Assembly: GCF_019991125.1 (NCBI RefSeq)
Contig: NZ_JAGENB010000011.1
Span: forward strand, 33,262 to 97,261
Direction: 5' to 3'
Length of the DNA stretch: 64,000 nt
Source: Phyllobacterium calauticae
Lineage (GTDB): Bacteria > Pseudomonadota > Alphaproteobacteria > Rhizobiales > Rhizobiaceae
Position numbers and translations under genes: made by a program. Below are positions 36,555-45,067 of this stretch, piece after piece (the first letter of the stretch is position 1; each line of letters starts with the position of its first letter). The notes beneath the pieces were generated by a model. That model ran no database searches, was not told the DNA's origin, and saw nothing but the letters and a program-made list of their open reading frames with translations.

Positions 36555-37817
36555 ATGACTTTCAACGTGGATTCGCTGGCATCGCTGATGCTGGACGACA
36601 GCTTCAAGAGTTTTCCATTCGGAAAGCGCATGCCGCTCAGCGATGTCGGCAAACAGCATTGGAACGTGCTTGCCGGCGATGTCCCGCTTCCTGCGGCGGT
36701 GATCCGTGCCGATGCGCTGGCGCATAATTCACGCTGGATGCAACGGTTTGTCTCCGATCGCGGCGCGTTGATCGCGCCCCATGTCAAAACGACCATGTGC
36801 CCGCAGATCATGGCCCGCCAGATTGCGGATGGAGCCTGGGGATTGACGGTTGCCACGGTTCACCAGATGCGCGTTTGCCGCCAGTTCGGTGCGCAGAGGA
36901 TCATCCTCGCCAACCAGGCCGTGGGTGCAGCCGAGCTCAATGCCATTGCCGAAATGCTGAAGGCGCCGGACCTCGACTTCATGATGATCGTCGACAGCGT
37001 CGAAGGCGTCACCGCCGTCGCCGAAGCCGCACGGCGCAACCGTCTTGCCCGGCCGGTCAAATTGCTTGTCGAGCGCGGATACAGCGGCGGGCGCACCGGT
37101 TGCCGAACCAACGACATCGCCACCGAACTTGCGCATCACATCCGCGCCACGCCGCACGTCTGCCTGGCTGGCATTGAAGCTTTCGAGGGCTTGATCAAGG
37201 CAAAATCCGGCGCGCAGGAACAGGCCGTGACCGCCTTTGTCGCCGACATCGCCACCCTTGCGCAATCGTTCCGGGAATTGGACCTGTTCGGAACAGAGGA
37301 TCCCATCGTCACCGCCGGCGGCTCATCCTACTATCACATTGTCATCGAACAGCTGGCGAAGGCGGGAATGCGCGTGGTCACGCGCAGCGGCTGCTACGTG
37401 ACCCACGATTCCGGCCTGTATCACAATCACCACAACCAGCTGAAATCCGTCATCGGAGAAGAAGATGGATTGAGGCGGGCGCTGGAAATCTGGGCCTATG
37501 TGCAATCCATTCCCGAACCCGGGCTTGCCCTGCTCACGGCGGGCCGCCGCGATTGCGGCACCGACGCCGGATTACCGATACCGCTGCTCATGGCAACTGC
37601 GGAGACCGGCATTCGGGACCTTCCCGAGGGATGTCAAGTCGTCGATATCAACGACCAGCATTGTTTCATGCGCTTTGATCCCGGCTTGAAACTCGCCTAC
37701 GGCGACCGTATCGGCCTGGGGATTTCGCATCCATGCACGACGTTCGACAAATGGGACATCATGTATCTCGTCGACGAGGATTATAACGTCCAGGACGTGT
37801 TCAAGACATTTTTCTAG
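36555..37817 (+). CDS. D-serine/D-threonine dehydratase-like PLP enzyme (alanine racemase N-terminal fold)
   Basis: 420-residue enzyme with an alanine-racemase-type TIM barrel: LPAAVIRADALAHNSRWMQRF, then APHVKTTMCPQI in which the lysine is the expected PLP anchor. The C-terminal D-serine dehydratase-like domain carries the probable zinc site (GISHPCTTFDKWDIMYLVDEDYNV, His and Cys). Family members act on D-serine, D-threonine or related 3-hydroxy-D-amino acids, or are called amino acid deaminases. The ATG at 36555 (preceded by a weak GGGA) begins the conserved region; a much longer version of the frame runs inside the dehydrogenase gene and is rejected. Confidence 0.85.
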   Translation: MTFNVDSLASLMLDDSFKSFPFGKRMPLSDVGKQHWNVLAGDVPLPAAVIRADALAHNSRWMQRFVSDRGALIAPHVKTTMCPQIMARQIADGAWGLTVATVHQMRVCRQFGAQRIILANQAVGAAELNAIAEMLKAPDLDFMMIVDSVEGVTAVAEAARRNRLARPVKLLVERGYSGGRTGCRTNDIATELAHHIRATPHVCLAGIEAFEGLIKAKSGAQEQAVTAFVADIATLAQSFRELDLFGTEDPIVTAGGSSYYHIVIEQLAKAGMRVVTRSGCYVTHDSGLYHNHHNQLKSVIGEEDGLRRALEIWAYVQSIPEPGLALLTAGRRDCGTDAGLPIPLLMATAETGIRDLPEGCQVVDINDQHCFMRFDPGLKLAYGDRIGLGISHPCTTFDKWDIMYLVDEDYNVQDVFKTFF

Positions 37818-37837
37818 CGGTCATTGACCTTCCGAAA

Positions 37838-39199
37838 TCAAGCCGCCGTGCTGGAAAAACGCATCGTGAAGCAGGCGCCCTTGAGGGGGCCATTGCCGAT
37901 CTCGATGGCGCCGTTGTGAAGCTGCATGATCTCCTTGACTAGGTTCAGGCCCAGGCCCGTTCCGGAACTCTGCGGCTGCAGGCGGTTGAACGGCTCGAAA
38001 ACCTCTTCGCGCTTCTCCCGCGAAATTCCTGCGCCTTCATCCGCCACGACAATGGCTTTCGTTTGCAGCACCTTGACCAGGATGGTGCCTGACCCGCCGC
38101 CATGATCGATCGCGTTCTGAACCAGATTGGTGAGAGCCCGCTCGATCGACATCGGATCGCCATCCACGATCACTTCGTCGGCGTCGGGCTCGAACGACAT
38201 TTCATAACCCGCTGCAAAAGCCAATGGCGCCAGATCAAGCACCACGCGTCCGGCAACACCCACCAGATCGACCGGCGCGAAAGCCACGGGTGCATGATTG
38301 AGCCGCTGCAGGTCGAGGAGTTGCCCGCTCAGGATGGCCAGCCTTGATATGTCCTGCAGGAGCTGGGTCTTCTCGGCACTTGCGGGCAATGCCGCAACGC
38401 GCGTGTTGAGGATCGCAATGGGCGTTCGAAGTTCATGCGCCGCCTGGGCCAGAAAGCGTTCATGCAAGGCATACCCCTTGTCAAGCCTGCTCAAGGCATC
38501 ATTGACCGCATTGACGAGCGGACCGAGCTCCTCGGGAACTTCTGCCGTCGACAAGCGCATGCCGCGTTTGTCGTAGGCGATTTGAGCGGCTTCGTCGGCA
38601 GCCCTTTTGACCCCCTTCAATGCAAACCGCACGACCAGCGGGGTTATGGCGAGGCTGGCCACGGCCATTGCCAGGAAGAGAGGGATAATGACCGCCATCA
38701 TCCCGCCGGAGACGCCGGCGATCATGCGCTTGAATGACATGCGTCCCTGCGTTCCCGTGAATATCTGCACGTTGCCGGCGGCGGTATCCTGCCATTTGAC
38801 GACGGCGTCGGGCCGTTTTGGACGCCCCGGTTCATCGGCCAGACGCGCATCCGCCAGATGATCGAGCATGGCGCCTGTCGGTGCGAAGGCAGGAGGAATC
38901 TTTCCCTGCGACAGTTCATTCCCCGATTTGTCGCGGATGATGAACCAGAGATCGGCGACATCCCCGCGCAATTGCACCATATCGGGCGTATCCAGCAGAA
39001 CCAGTTGACCCGCTTCATTCCGGGACAGGGCATCTTTCAGGACATCGAGATTACCACCTTCATAATCTTCGATCAGATAGCCGGAACTCCACAGGCCGCC
39101 GACAATGGCAACCAGCAGCGACAGGATGATCGCGGCTTCGAAAAGCAGCAGGCGACTGACGAGCCGCCATTTCAGCGACCGCGAACTCCACAATTTCAT
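37838..39199 (-). CDS. Sensor histidine kinase (QseC/PmrB-like layout)
   Basis: 453-residue membrane kinase. Helices at about residues 19-41 and 163-187 enclose a periplasmic sensor of about 120 residues; a HAMP-like linker follows. The H-box AQAAHELRTPIAILN carries H255; N-box NLVQNAIDHG and G-box GTGLGLNLVKEI are intact. Its start overlaps the response-regulator stop by four bases, so the pair is co-transcribed. Convergent with the PLP enzyme gene (20-bp gap). Signal unknown. Confidence 0.92.
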   Translation of the reverse strand: MKLWSSRSLKWRLVSRLLLFEAAIILSLLVAIVGGLWSSGYLIEDYEGGNLDVLKDALSRNEAGQLVLLDTPDMVQLRGDVADLWFIIRDKSGNELSQGKIPPAFAPTGAMLDHLADARLADEPGRPKRPDAVVKWQDTAAGNVQIFTGTQGRMSFKRMIAGVSGGMMAVIIPLFLAMAVASLAITPLVVRFALKGVKRAADEAAQIAYDKRGMRLSTAEVPEELGPLVNAVNDALSRLDKGYALHERFLAQAAHELRTPIAILNTRVAALPASAEKTQLLQDISRLAILSGQLLDLQRLNHAPVAFAPVDLVGVAGRVVLDLAPLAFAAGYEMSFEPDADEVIVDGDPMSIERALTNLVQNAIDHGGGSGTILVKVLQTKAIVVADEGAGISREKREEVFEPFNRLQPQSSGTGLGLNLVKEIMQLHNGAIEIGNGPLKGACFTMRFSSTAA

Positions 39200-39870
39200 G
39201 CGGTCTCCCGCAGGAGATAGCCAAGACCGCGGACACCGTTGATGGTAACGCCTGCACCGGCATCGGTGAGCTTGCGGCGGACCCGCGAAATATGCGTGTC
39301 GAGCGCATTCGAATCGATTTCGTCATTCATGCCGAAGACTGCTTCCATCAGCGTGGCGCGCTGCACCATGCGCCCCATGCGCCGCATCAAGGCTTCAAGC
39401 ACAAGCACCTCCCGCCTCGGCATATCGATGCGCTCGCCCTTGACCCAGGCCTCGCGGTGCCCGAAATCAAACGCGAGCTGCCCGATCTTCGCCACCTCCG
39501 GCACAAGGCTCGACGGCCGGCGCAGCAAGGCGCGGACCCGTGCCAGAAGCTCTTCATAGGCAAACGGCTTGCCAAGGTAGTCATCGGCGCCACTCTGCAA
39601 CCCGGCAACACGGTCGTTCAGATCGCCTCGCGCCGTCAGGACCAGAACCGGGATGTTCTGCCCGTTTGCACGCAAGCGCGGGACCAGCGACAGTCCGTCG
39701 CCATCGGGCAACTGACGGTCGAGAACGAGAACGTCGTGCACATTATCTCTCAGCATGAATTCCGCGGCAGCGATGGTGGAGACACTATCGACAATCATAT
39801 TCTGACGGGTCAGGACGTTGCACAGGGCGGCAACCATCTCCTTCTCGTCCTCAACCAGCAACACCCGCAT
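39196..39870 (-). CDS. OmpR-family response regulator
   Basis: 224-residue regulator: receiver domain with phospho-acceptor D51 (VLVLDRQLPDGDG) and the conserved LGKPFAYEELLAR lysine, then a winged-helix DNA-binding domain (RREVLVLEALMRRMGRMVQRATL...NALDTHISRVRRKL). The ATG at 39870 starts the receiver exactly (MRVLLVEDE) and has GGGG upstream; the 19-codon longer version lacks support. Divergent from the methyltransferase gene across 267 bp in which I see no gene or clear operator. Confidence 0.92.
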   Translation of the reverse strand: MRVLLVEDEKEMVAALCNVLTRQNMIVDSVSTIAAAEFMLRDNVHDVLVLDRQLPDGDGLSLVPRLRANGQNIPVLVLTARGDLNDRVAGLQSGADDYLGKPFAYEELLARVRALLRRPSSLVPEVAKIGQLAFDFGHREAWVKGERIDMPRREVLVLEALMRRMGRMVQRATLMEAVFGMNDEIDSNALDTHISRVRRKLTDAGAGVTINGVRGLGYLLRETA

Positions 39871-40137
39871 TCCAGTCCCCCATAAGCCTGTCCGCCAACA
39901 AGATGACACAAGATAGCGTGCGTACATTGAGGCTGGCTTGCATCGGCAATCGCTTTTTCCGGCGCAACGCCAAATGTGTTCACAAGCCCGGACATGACAC
40001 GCTGCCTCAATGTCGAAGCTGCAACCGTTTCCCCGTCAACGACAATTCACGCGAGGAAACAATGAAATCAATTCGACGTCACCGGTCATCGTACCGTCTG
40101 GCATGCCGCAACACCCTTTGCGCAAAAGGATCACGTC

Positions 40138-40737
40138 ATGCCGATTGCTGATCTTCTCCCCTTTTTTCGGTCCTGGATACGCAATCCGCTGCGCACCGCC
40201 GCCATACTCCCGTCGGGAAACAGGATCTCCGCCCTGATGACCAAAGAAATCGATGCGGATATGGGTCCAGTTCTTGAGCTGGGCCCGGGGACAGGGCCGT
40301 TCACCCGTTCGCTGCTCCAAAGAGGCATACCGGAGGCAAGGCTGACGCTGGTGGAGTACAGCACCGAATTCGCCCGGTTTCTGGGAAAAAGGTTTCCGCA
40401 TGCGCGTATTCTGCGCATGGATGCCGCCCGGATCGGCGATTTCAACCTGTTCGAGCCCGGCACAGTCGGTGCGGTTGTCAGCGGGTTGGGTGTTCTAACG
40501 ATGCCGCCGCGACAGGTGAAGGGAATTCTCAGCGGCGCTTTCCGCTATCTTCGCCCGGATGGCGCATTTTACCAGATCACCTATGGTCCGCGCTGTCCTG
40601 TCCCGCAATACATTCTGGATCATCTGCAACTGGAGGAAAGCTTTGTCGGCAAGACGATGCGCAATATCCCCCCGGCATCGGTTTACCGGATCAAACGCCG
40701 CGCCGCAGCCGTGGAACTGGACAGCGCCAATGGATGA
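40138..40737 (+). CDS. Class I SAM-dependent methyltransferase, PmtA-like (phospholipid N-methyltransferase)
   Basis: 199-residue methyltransferase. The N-terminal sequence FRSWIRNPLRTAAILPSGNRISALM followed by SAM motif I (VLELGPGTGPFT, about residues 45-56) is the pattern of rhizobial PmtA enzymes, which methylate phosphatidylethanolamine toward phosphatidylcholine. An AAGGA box precedes the ATG. It overlaps the DedA gene by eight bases. It may be a paralogue rather than the main PmtA, so no symbol is given. Confidence 0.82.
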   Translation: MPIADLLPFFRSWIRNPLRTAAILPSGNRISALMTKEIDADMGPVLELGPGTGPFTRSLLQRGIPEARLTLVEYSTEFARFLGKRFPHARILRMDAARIGDFNLFEPGTVGAVVSGLGVLTMPPRQVKGILSGAFRYLRPDGAFYQITYGPRCPVPQYILDHLQLEESFVGKTMRNIPPASVYRIKRRAAAVELDSANG

Positions 40738-41368
40738 GCTCGGCGCCGTTTCATGGCTTCTGGGCTACGGATTCATCGGCCTTACGGGTCTGGCCGTGGT
40801 GGAAAAATTCATTCCGCTGTTTCCGTCCTATGTCCTGCTCATGCTGCTGGGTATGACGGTCGCGGACCCGCAGAACCTGATTGCCACGATTGCAGCAACC
40901 ACATTGGGATCGACCATCGGTGCCTGCTGCTGGTTCGGTATCGGCCGGACATTGGGGGGTGAACGCGTGGCCCGCAAGGTCAGCCAGTATGGCAGGTTCG
41001 TGTTTCTGTCCCCCCAACTCTATGACCGCCTGACCAATGCCTACCGGCGCAATCATTTCTGGGTCACCGTGACGGGGCAAACCATCCCGACAGCGCGTGT
41101 TTATCTCGCGCTTCCCGCCGGGATATTGGGATTGGATTTCAAGATTTTTGGCGTCGCAACATTGCTTGGGAGCATGCTTTGGAACGCGCCTTTCCTCTGT
41201 CTGGGATATGTCCTGCGAACGTCTGATTATGACCCGTTTCAAGCCGCGTTCTGGGCAGCCGTTGGTCTTGTCGGGGTGGAGATGTCAATCCTTGCCATCG
41301 TTACAATCTGCAAACGCCGCATGTCCGGCAGCCCTTCCCGGCAGAGGCTTCCAGTGAAGCAGGAATAG
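40730..41368 (+). CDS. DedA family membrane protein
   Basis: 212-residue DedA (SNARE-associated) protein with about five to six helices: VEKFIPLFPSYVLLMLLGMTV near the N-terminus, GSTIGACCWFGIGRTLGGERV and the typical motif TGQTIPTARVYLALPAGILGLDFKIF. DedA proteins include undecaprenyl-phosphate and phospholipid translocases. The ATG at 40730 overlaps the methyltransferase stop by eight bases and is chosen over a longer frame running inside that gene. Confidence 0.88.
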   Translation: MDELGAVSWLLGYGFIGLTGLAVVEKFIPLFPSYVLLMLLGMTVADPQNLIATIAATTLGSTIGACCWFGIGRTLGGERVARKVSQYGRFVFLSPQLYDRLTNAYRRNHFWVTVTGQTIPTARVYLALPAGILGLDFKIFGVATLLGSMLWNAPFLCLGYVLRTSDYDPFQAAFWAAVGLVGVEMSILAIVTICKRRMSGSPSRQRLPVKQE

Positions 41369-41415
41369 CGATCCACTGGAAGCCTTGGCCAGGTCTGCGG
41401 GTGCGGAATGGGGCG

Positions 41416-42210
41416 CTAGGCGGCCTGGCTGGCGGCCTTGCGGTTGCCGCTGCGGAACATCACGGTCATGTAGACGACGATGGCGATGATGCACCCCAGG
41501 AAGATCAGGCTCGTGATGATCGTTCCGAAACCCAGGCCGCCATATTCCGTGGGCTGCGAGAGAAAATCACCGAACGATGCGCCGAGCGGGCGGGTGAAGA
41601 TATAGGCGAGCCAAAACGCCACCACCGCATTGAGGTGAAAAACGAAGTAGCCAACGGCAACGAGTGCAATGATTGCCCCGAATATCAGCCCGGTCGCAGC
41701 GAACCCCAAGCCGAATTTTTCCGCGACCAGATCGCCCGCCGCAGTCCCCAGAGCGAATGTAAACAGGATCGCTAGCCAATAGAACGCTTCCCGCCGCGTT
41801 GTGAAAATCGAATGGATCGAGAGCGTCTTTTCATAGGCATACCAGACAGCAAACGTGGCGATCAGCGCCAGCGTGAAGACAATCGTGGTCACCTCCAGCG
41901 GAACATGGAAATTATCGACGAGATTGTCCGTAACGAGCGTGCCGACAATGCTGATGAGAACCACGGCTGTCCAATAGACCCAGGGAACATATTGACGCTG
42001 GCGGAACTGAAGGGCCAGCGCCAGGATCAGGACTGTGCTCATGATCAGGGAAGTGGCGGACAGGCCAAGCCCCAGATTCACCGCCAGATAGTCGGCCGCG
42101 GTTTCTCCCATGGTTACAGCCATCAGTTTGATCAGCCAAAAATCGACTTTGACCTCGGGAACGCGGTTGAGCGCCCCATAGGTTTCTTGCCTGGTGACAT
42201 CCATTGTCAA
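41416..42210 (-). CDS. COG4705-type integral membrane protein with internal duplication
   Basis: 264-residue protein with about eight predicted helices. Two halves repeat the same plan: FWLIKLMAVTMGETAADYLAVNLGLGLSATSLI (about residues 24-56) and FYWLAILFTFALGTAAGDLVAEKFGLGFAATGLI (about 142-175), each with a conserved Gly-x-Thr/Glu-Ala-Ala-x-Asp core. The family is uncharacterised, but a duplicated fold with buried acidic residues suggests a transporter. It lies 28 bases downstream of the small secreted protein gene on the same strand, next to the second two-component system. Confidence 0.75.
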   Translation of the reverse strand: MTMDVTRQETYGALNRVPEVKVDFWLIKLMAVTMGETAADYLAVNLGLGLSATSLIMSTVLILALALQFRQRQYVPWVYWTAVVLISIVGTLVTDNLVDNFHVPLEVTTIVFTLALIATFAVWYAYEKTLSIHSIFTTRREAFYWLAILFTFALGTAAGDLVAEKFGLGFAATGLIFGAIIALVAVGYFVFHLNAVVAFWLAYIFTRPLGASFGDFLSQPTEYGGLGFGTIITSLIFLGCIIAIVVYMTVMFRSGNRKAASQAA

Positions 42211-42237
42211 GGTTCCTTCCGGTCGGTGAAAATCGGT

Positions 42238-42498
42238 TTATTTGCCTAGCAATTTCAAAGCTTGAGCAAAGAATTCGTCAGCGCGCTTGTCGTCGTCCGC
42301 ATTGCATCGTTCGACGCCCTTGGCTTCAAGCTGGTCCACCTGCGCCTTGTCGGCTTCGTTCAGCTTCGCCGTGGCCTTGGCAGCACGGACATCCTTCAAC
42401 ATGTCTTCGCAAGGCGCGGGCCCGGCGGCAAAGCTTTGCGAGGTGACAAGATTGGTCGAGAGCACAAGCAGGCACAAAGGGAGGGCATATTTCTTCAT
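42238..42498 (-). CDS. Small secreted protein of unknown function
   Basis: 86-residue protein with a cleavable signal peptide (KKYALPLCLLVLSTNLVTSQSFAAG, cut near residue 25). The mature 60-residue part is helical and charged, with two cysteines (PCEDMLKD and VERCNADDD) that could form a disulphide. I do not recognise a family. The ATG at 42498 has a GGAG upstream and starts the signal peptide. Same strand as and just upstream of the COG4705 gene. Confidence 0.7.
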   Translation of the reverse strand: MKKYALPLCLLVLSTNLVTSQSFAAGPAPCEDMLKDVRAAKATAKLNEADKAQVDQLEAKGVERCNADDDKRADEFFAQALKLLGK

Positions 42499-42609
42499 CG
42501 TGGACACTCCATTGAATGATCGGTGGGGAAAAGGGCTGACAAACCGAACGCAACACATGCCGGTTCGCTGCCCGCAATTGGGTTTGTAAGTGGCGGTGCG
42601 GCGGTTCCC

Positions 42610-42702
42610 TCAGGAGGGAACGGTCAGGAACGAGAGCAGCAGGGCCGCCAACAGCACGGCCCCTATAAACAGGGTGGGGTATTTCGCGAGATATCGATCC
42701 AT
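42610..42702 (-). CDS. Small 30-residue single-pass membrane protein
   Basis: A short frame coding 30 residues: a charged N-terminus (MDRYLAKYP) then one strongly hydrophobic helix of about 18 residues ending in a stop after TVPS. A GGAGAG ribosome-binding site lies 7 bases before the ATG, and the start is followed by a clean short frame. It is transcribed toward the small secreted protein gene, divergent from the response regulator gene. Its size hides it from normal gene prediction. The evidence is the ribosome-binding site, hydrophobic composition and placement; no homologue was searched. Confidence 0.55.
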   Translation of the reverse strand: MDRYLAKYPTLFIGAVLLAALLLSFLTVPS

Positions 42703-42753
42703 TGGGTCTCTCCAGCATGGTTTGGTCGTTGCCGGAGAGTTTGAACGGCCATT

Positions 42754-42826
42754 CTTACGGGCACTTCGCCCCGCCCTTACCATTTCGTAAGCGCAGGCAT
42801 GCGCCGGTTTCTTACCAAACTGTAAG
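42754..42826. promoter_or_regulatory. Repeated CTTAC-N6-GTAAG boxes in the divergent promoter of the second two-component system
   Basis: CTTACCATTTCGTAAG (42776-42791) and CTTACCAAACTGTAAG (42811-42826) are two copies of CTTAC-N6-GTAAG; a further half-site CTTAC stands at 42754-42758. They lie in the 252-bp gap between the 30-residue membrane protein and the response regulator, and are likely binding sites of that regulator (inference). Confidence 0.6.
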
Positions 42827-42954
42827 GTGCCGGAAAGGTGGCCGTGACGAGAAACCTGTACGCCCCATGGTAAAGGACACGAATCCACATCAAGGCATCA
42901 TGTGCATTTGGTTTATGATACAGTCGATCAACACGGACGAATTCGGGACGGAAC

Positions 42955-43632
42955 ATGCGCATACTGATCATCGAGGATGACCGGCAGACTTCGGACTACA
43001 TTGCCAAAGGTTTTACCGAAGCCGGACACATCGCCGAGGTGATTTCAGATGGCAGAAGCGCGCTTTCCCATGCAGCCGGCACGGAATACGATATTCTCAT
43101 TGTCGACAGGATGCTTCCGGGTCTTGATGGCCTCTCTATCGTCAAGGCGCTGCGCGTGGCCGGCGTGAAGACACCGGTCCTGTTTCTCACATCGGTCGGC
43201 GGACTGGATGACCGGGTCGAAGGATTGGAGGCGGGCGGCGACGATTATCTGGTCAAGCCGTTCGCCTTTTCGGAACTGTCCGCCCGCGTCAACGCACTGC
43301 ACCGGCGACCGCCTTTTCAAAGCGAGAGCAACACCGTCGCGGTCGCGGATCTGGAAGTTGATCTCATGCGCCGAACCGTAAAGCGCGGCGGCACCATCAT
43401 CGATTTGCAGCCGCGGGAATTCAGACTGCTGGAAGTCCTCATCCGCAATGAAGGCCGGGTCTTGACCCGCACAATGCTGCTCGAGCGCGTCTGGGATTTC
43501 CACTTTGACCCGAAAACCAGCGTTGTCGAGACGCATATCAGCCGTCTCAGGGCAAAGATCGACAAGCCGTTTTCGTTTCCTCTGCTGCACACCATCCGAA
43601 ACACCGGCTACAGCCTGCATGCGCCGCATTGA
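42955..43632 (+). CDS. OmpR-family response regulator
   Basis: 225-residue regulator: receiver with D51 (ILIVDRMLPGLDG), YLVKPFAFSEL lysine, and a C-terminal winged helix (LQPREFRLLEVLIRNEGRVLTRTML...VVETHISRLRAKID). Its last 14 bases overlap the histidine kinase gene. First gene of a four-gene operon (regulator, kinase, phosphatase, possibly uppP). Promoter holds two CTTAC-N6-GTAAG boxes that suggest autoregulation. Confidence 0.93.
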   Translation: MRILIIEDDRQTSDYIAKGFTEAGHIAEVISDGRSALSHAAGTEYDILIVDRMLPGLDGLSIVKALRVAGVKTPVLFLTSVGGLDDRVEGLEAGGDDYLVKPFAFSELSARVNALHRRPPFQSESNTVAVADLEVDLMRRTVKRGGTIIDLQPREFRLLEVLIRNEGRVLTRTMLLERVWDFHFDPKTSVVETHISRLRAKIDKPFSFPLLHTIRNTGYSLHAPH

Positions 43633-45067
43633 CCTTCTCAAAAGCACGCCGTTCCGGCTGGCCATCATCTTTGCCACGCTCTTCATCATGTCGTTTGTCG
43701 TGGCGGGCTTCATCACGTTTCAACTGCTCAAACGGGAACTTGCCGACCATCTGGACCAGACCATCCAGGATACCTATGCGATACTGACCGCCTCCTATGG
43801 AGAGGGCGATGCCTCCGAACTGTCCGAGACGGTCACCAGCCACGTCCTGTCGTCTTCGGGCCTCGGCCGTGTCTTCCTGTTGTCGTCGAAGAACGGGCAA
43901 CGCTTGGCAGGCAACATAGAGAAGGCGGATGTGCCTTCCGGCTGGTCGACGGTTGAGGGGATGCGGTTGGGCTTGGCCAATGACGAGCCCTATCGCGTCT
44001 ATTCCGGCCAGGTGGACAAGCAACCGCTGATTGTCGGAATGAGTTTCAGGGAAAACGAAGAATTTCTGCGGATTGTTTTCATCAGTTTTGCCTGGGCCAG
44101 CGTCATGGTTTTGATCCTTGCCGCGGCGGGCGGTGTTTTTCTGGCGTCGCGCGTGCAGAAGCGCCTGGAAACGGTTGCATCGACCATGCGCAAGGTCGGC
44201 TCCGGCAAGCTCGACGTGCGCATTCCGCTGGTCGGGAACGGCGACGATATCGACCGCCTTTCGGAGCAGGTCAACCAGGCCCTCGGCCGGGTAAGTTCGC
44301 TGGTGGAAGGCATGCGCCAGGTCAGCACCGACATCGCCCACGATCTCAAGACACCCCTCAACAGACTGTCCCTGACCATCAGCCAGGCCATCGACAGGGC
44401 GGGCCGGGGGTCGTCGATTGTCGCCGATCTCAAGCGGGCGCAGGACGAAAGCCATCGCATCAACGCGACATTTGATGCCCTCCTGCGCATCGCGCAGATC
44501 GAGGCCGGATCGCGGCGGTCACGGTTTTCCGAGATCGATCTGCGGGAATGCCTTGAAACGATCATGGAGGTTTACGCCGATGTTGCCGATGATCGAAAAC
44601 AGCAATTGCGGCTATCGCTCGAACCGAATGTTGCATTTACGATGACGGGCGACCGTGAGCTGCTTATTCAGCTCTTCGCCAATCTGGTTGAGAATTCGAT
44701 ACGCCACAGCCCGGAGGGGGCGCAAATCTGGATCAACGCAACCCGTTCAAACGCCGCGATCAATGTCGACGTTGCTGATAATGGCCCGGGAATCCCTGTT
44801 GAAGAACGCGACAGGGTCTTCCAACGGCTTTACCGTCTCGATAAAAGCCGGACGACACCCGGCACGGGGCTGGGTTTGAGTCTGGTCAAGGCTATTCTCG
44901 ACCTCCACCAGGCGAGTATTGCGTTGCAAGACAATGCTCCGGGGCTGCGGGTAAAATTGTCGTTCCCGGTTGTTCCGCCTTACAACCGCCCTGATCTGGC
45001 TGCGACTACGGCCCGCGCAAAGCAATCATTCATGTCAAACCCATCTGCGGAGAACAACAGCCAATGA
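43619..45067 (+). CDS. Sensor histidine kinase with HAMP domain
   Basis: 482-residue kinase. Helices at about 12-36 and 152-176, periplasmic sensor of about 115 residues, HAMP (about 177-230), H-box STDIAHDLKTPLNRL with H241, N-box NLVENSIRHS, G-boxes DNGPGI and GTGLGLSLVKAI. The ATG at 43619 begins just before the first helix and overlaps the regulator gene. Its stop overlaps the phosphatase start by four bases (ATGA), tying a phosphatase to the signalling pair. A 35-residue tail after the catalytic domain is of low complexity. Confidence 0.92.
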   Translation: MRRIDLLKSTPFRLAIIFATLFIMSFVVAGFITFQLLKRELADHLDQTIQDTYAILTASYGEGDASELSETVTSHVLSSSGLGRVFLLSSKNGQRLAGNIEKADVPSGWSTVEGMRLGLANDEPYRVYSGQVDKQPLIVGMSFRENEEFLRIVFISFAWASVMVLILAAAGGVFLASRVQKRLETVASTMRKVGSGKLDVRIPLVGNGDDIDRLSEQVNQALGRVSSLVEGMRQVSTDIAHDLKTPLNRLSLTISQAIDRAGRGSSIVADLKRAQDESHRINATFDALLRIAQIEAGSRRSRFSEIDLRECLETIMEVYADVADDRKQQLRLSLEPNVAFTMTGDRELLIQLFANLVENSIRHSPEGAQIWINATRSNAAINVDVADNGPGIPVEERDRVFQRLYRLDKSRTTPGTGLGLSLVKAILDLHQASIALQDNAPGLRVKLSFPVVPPYNRPDLAATTARAKQSFMSNPSAENNSQ

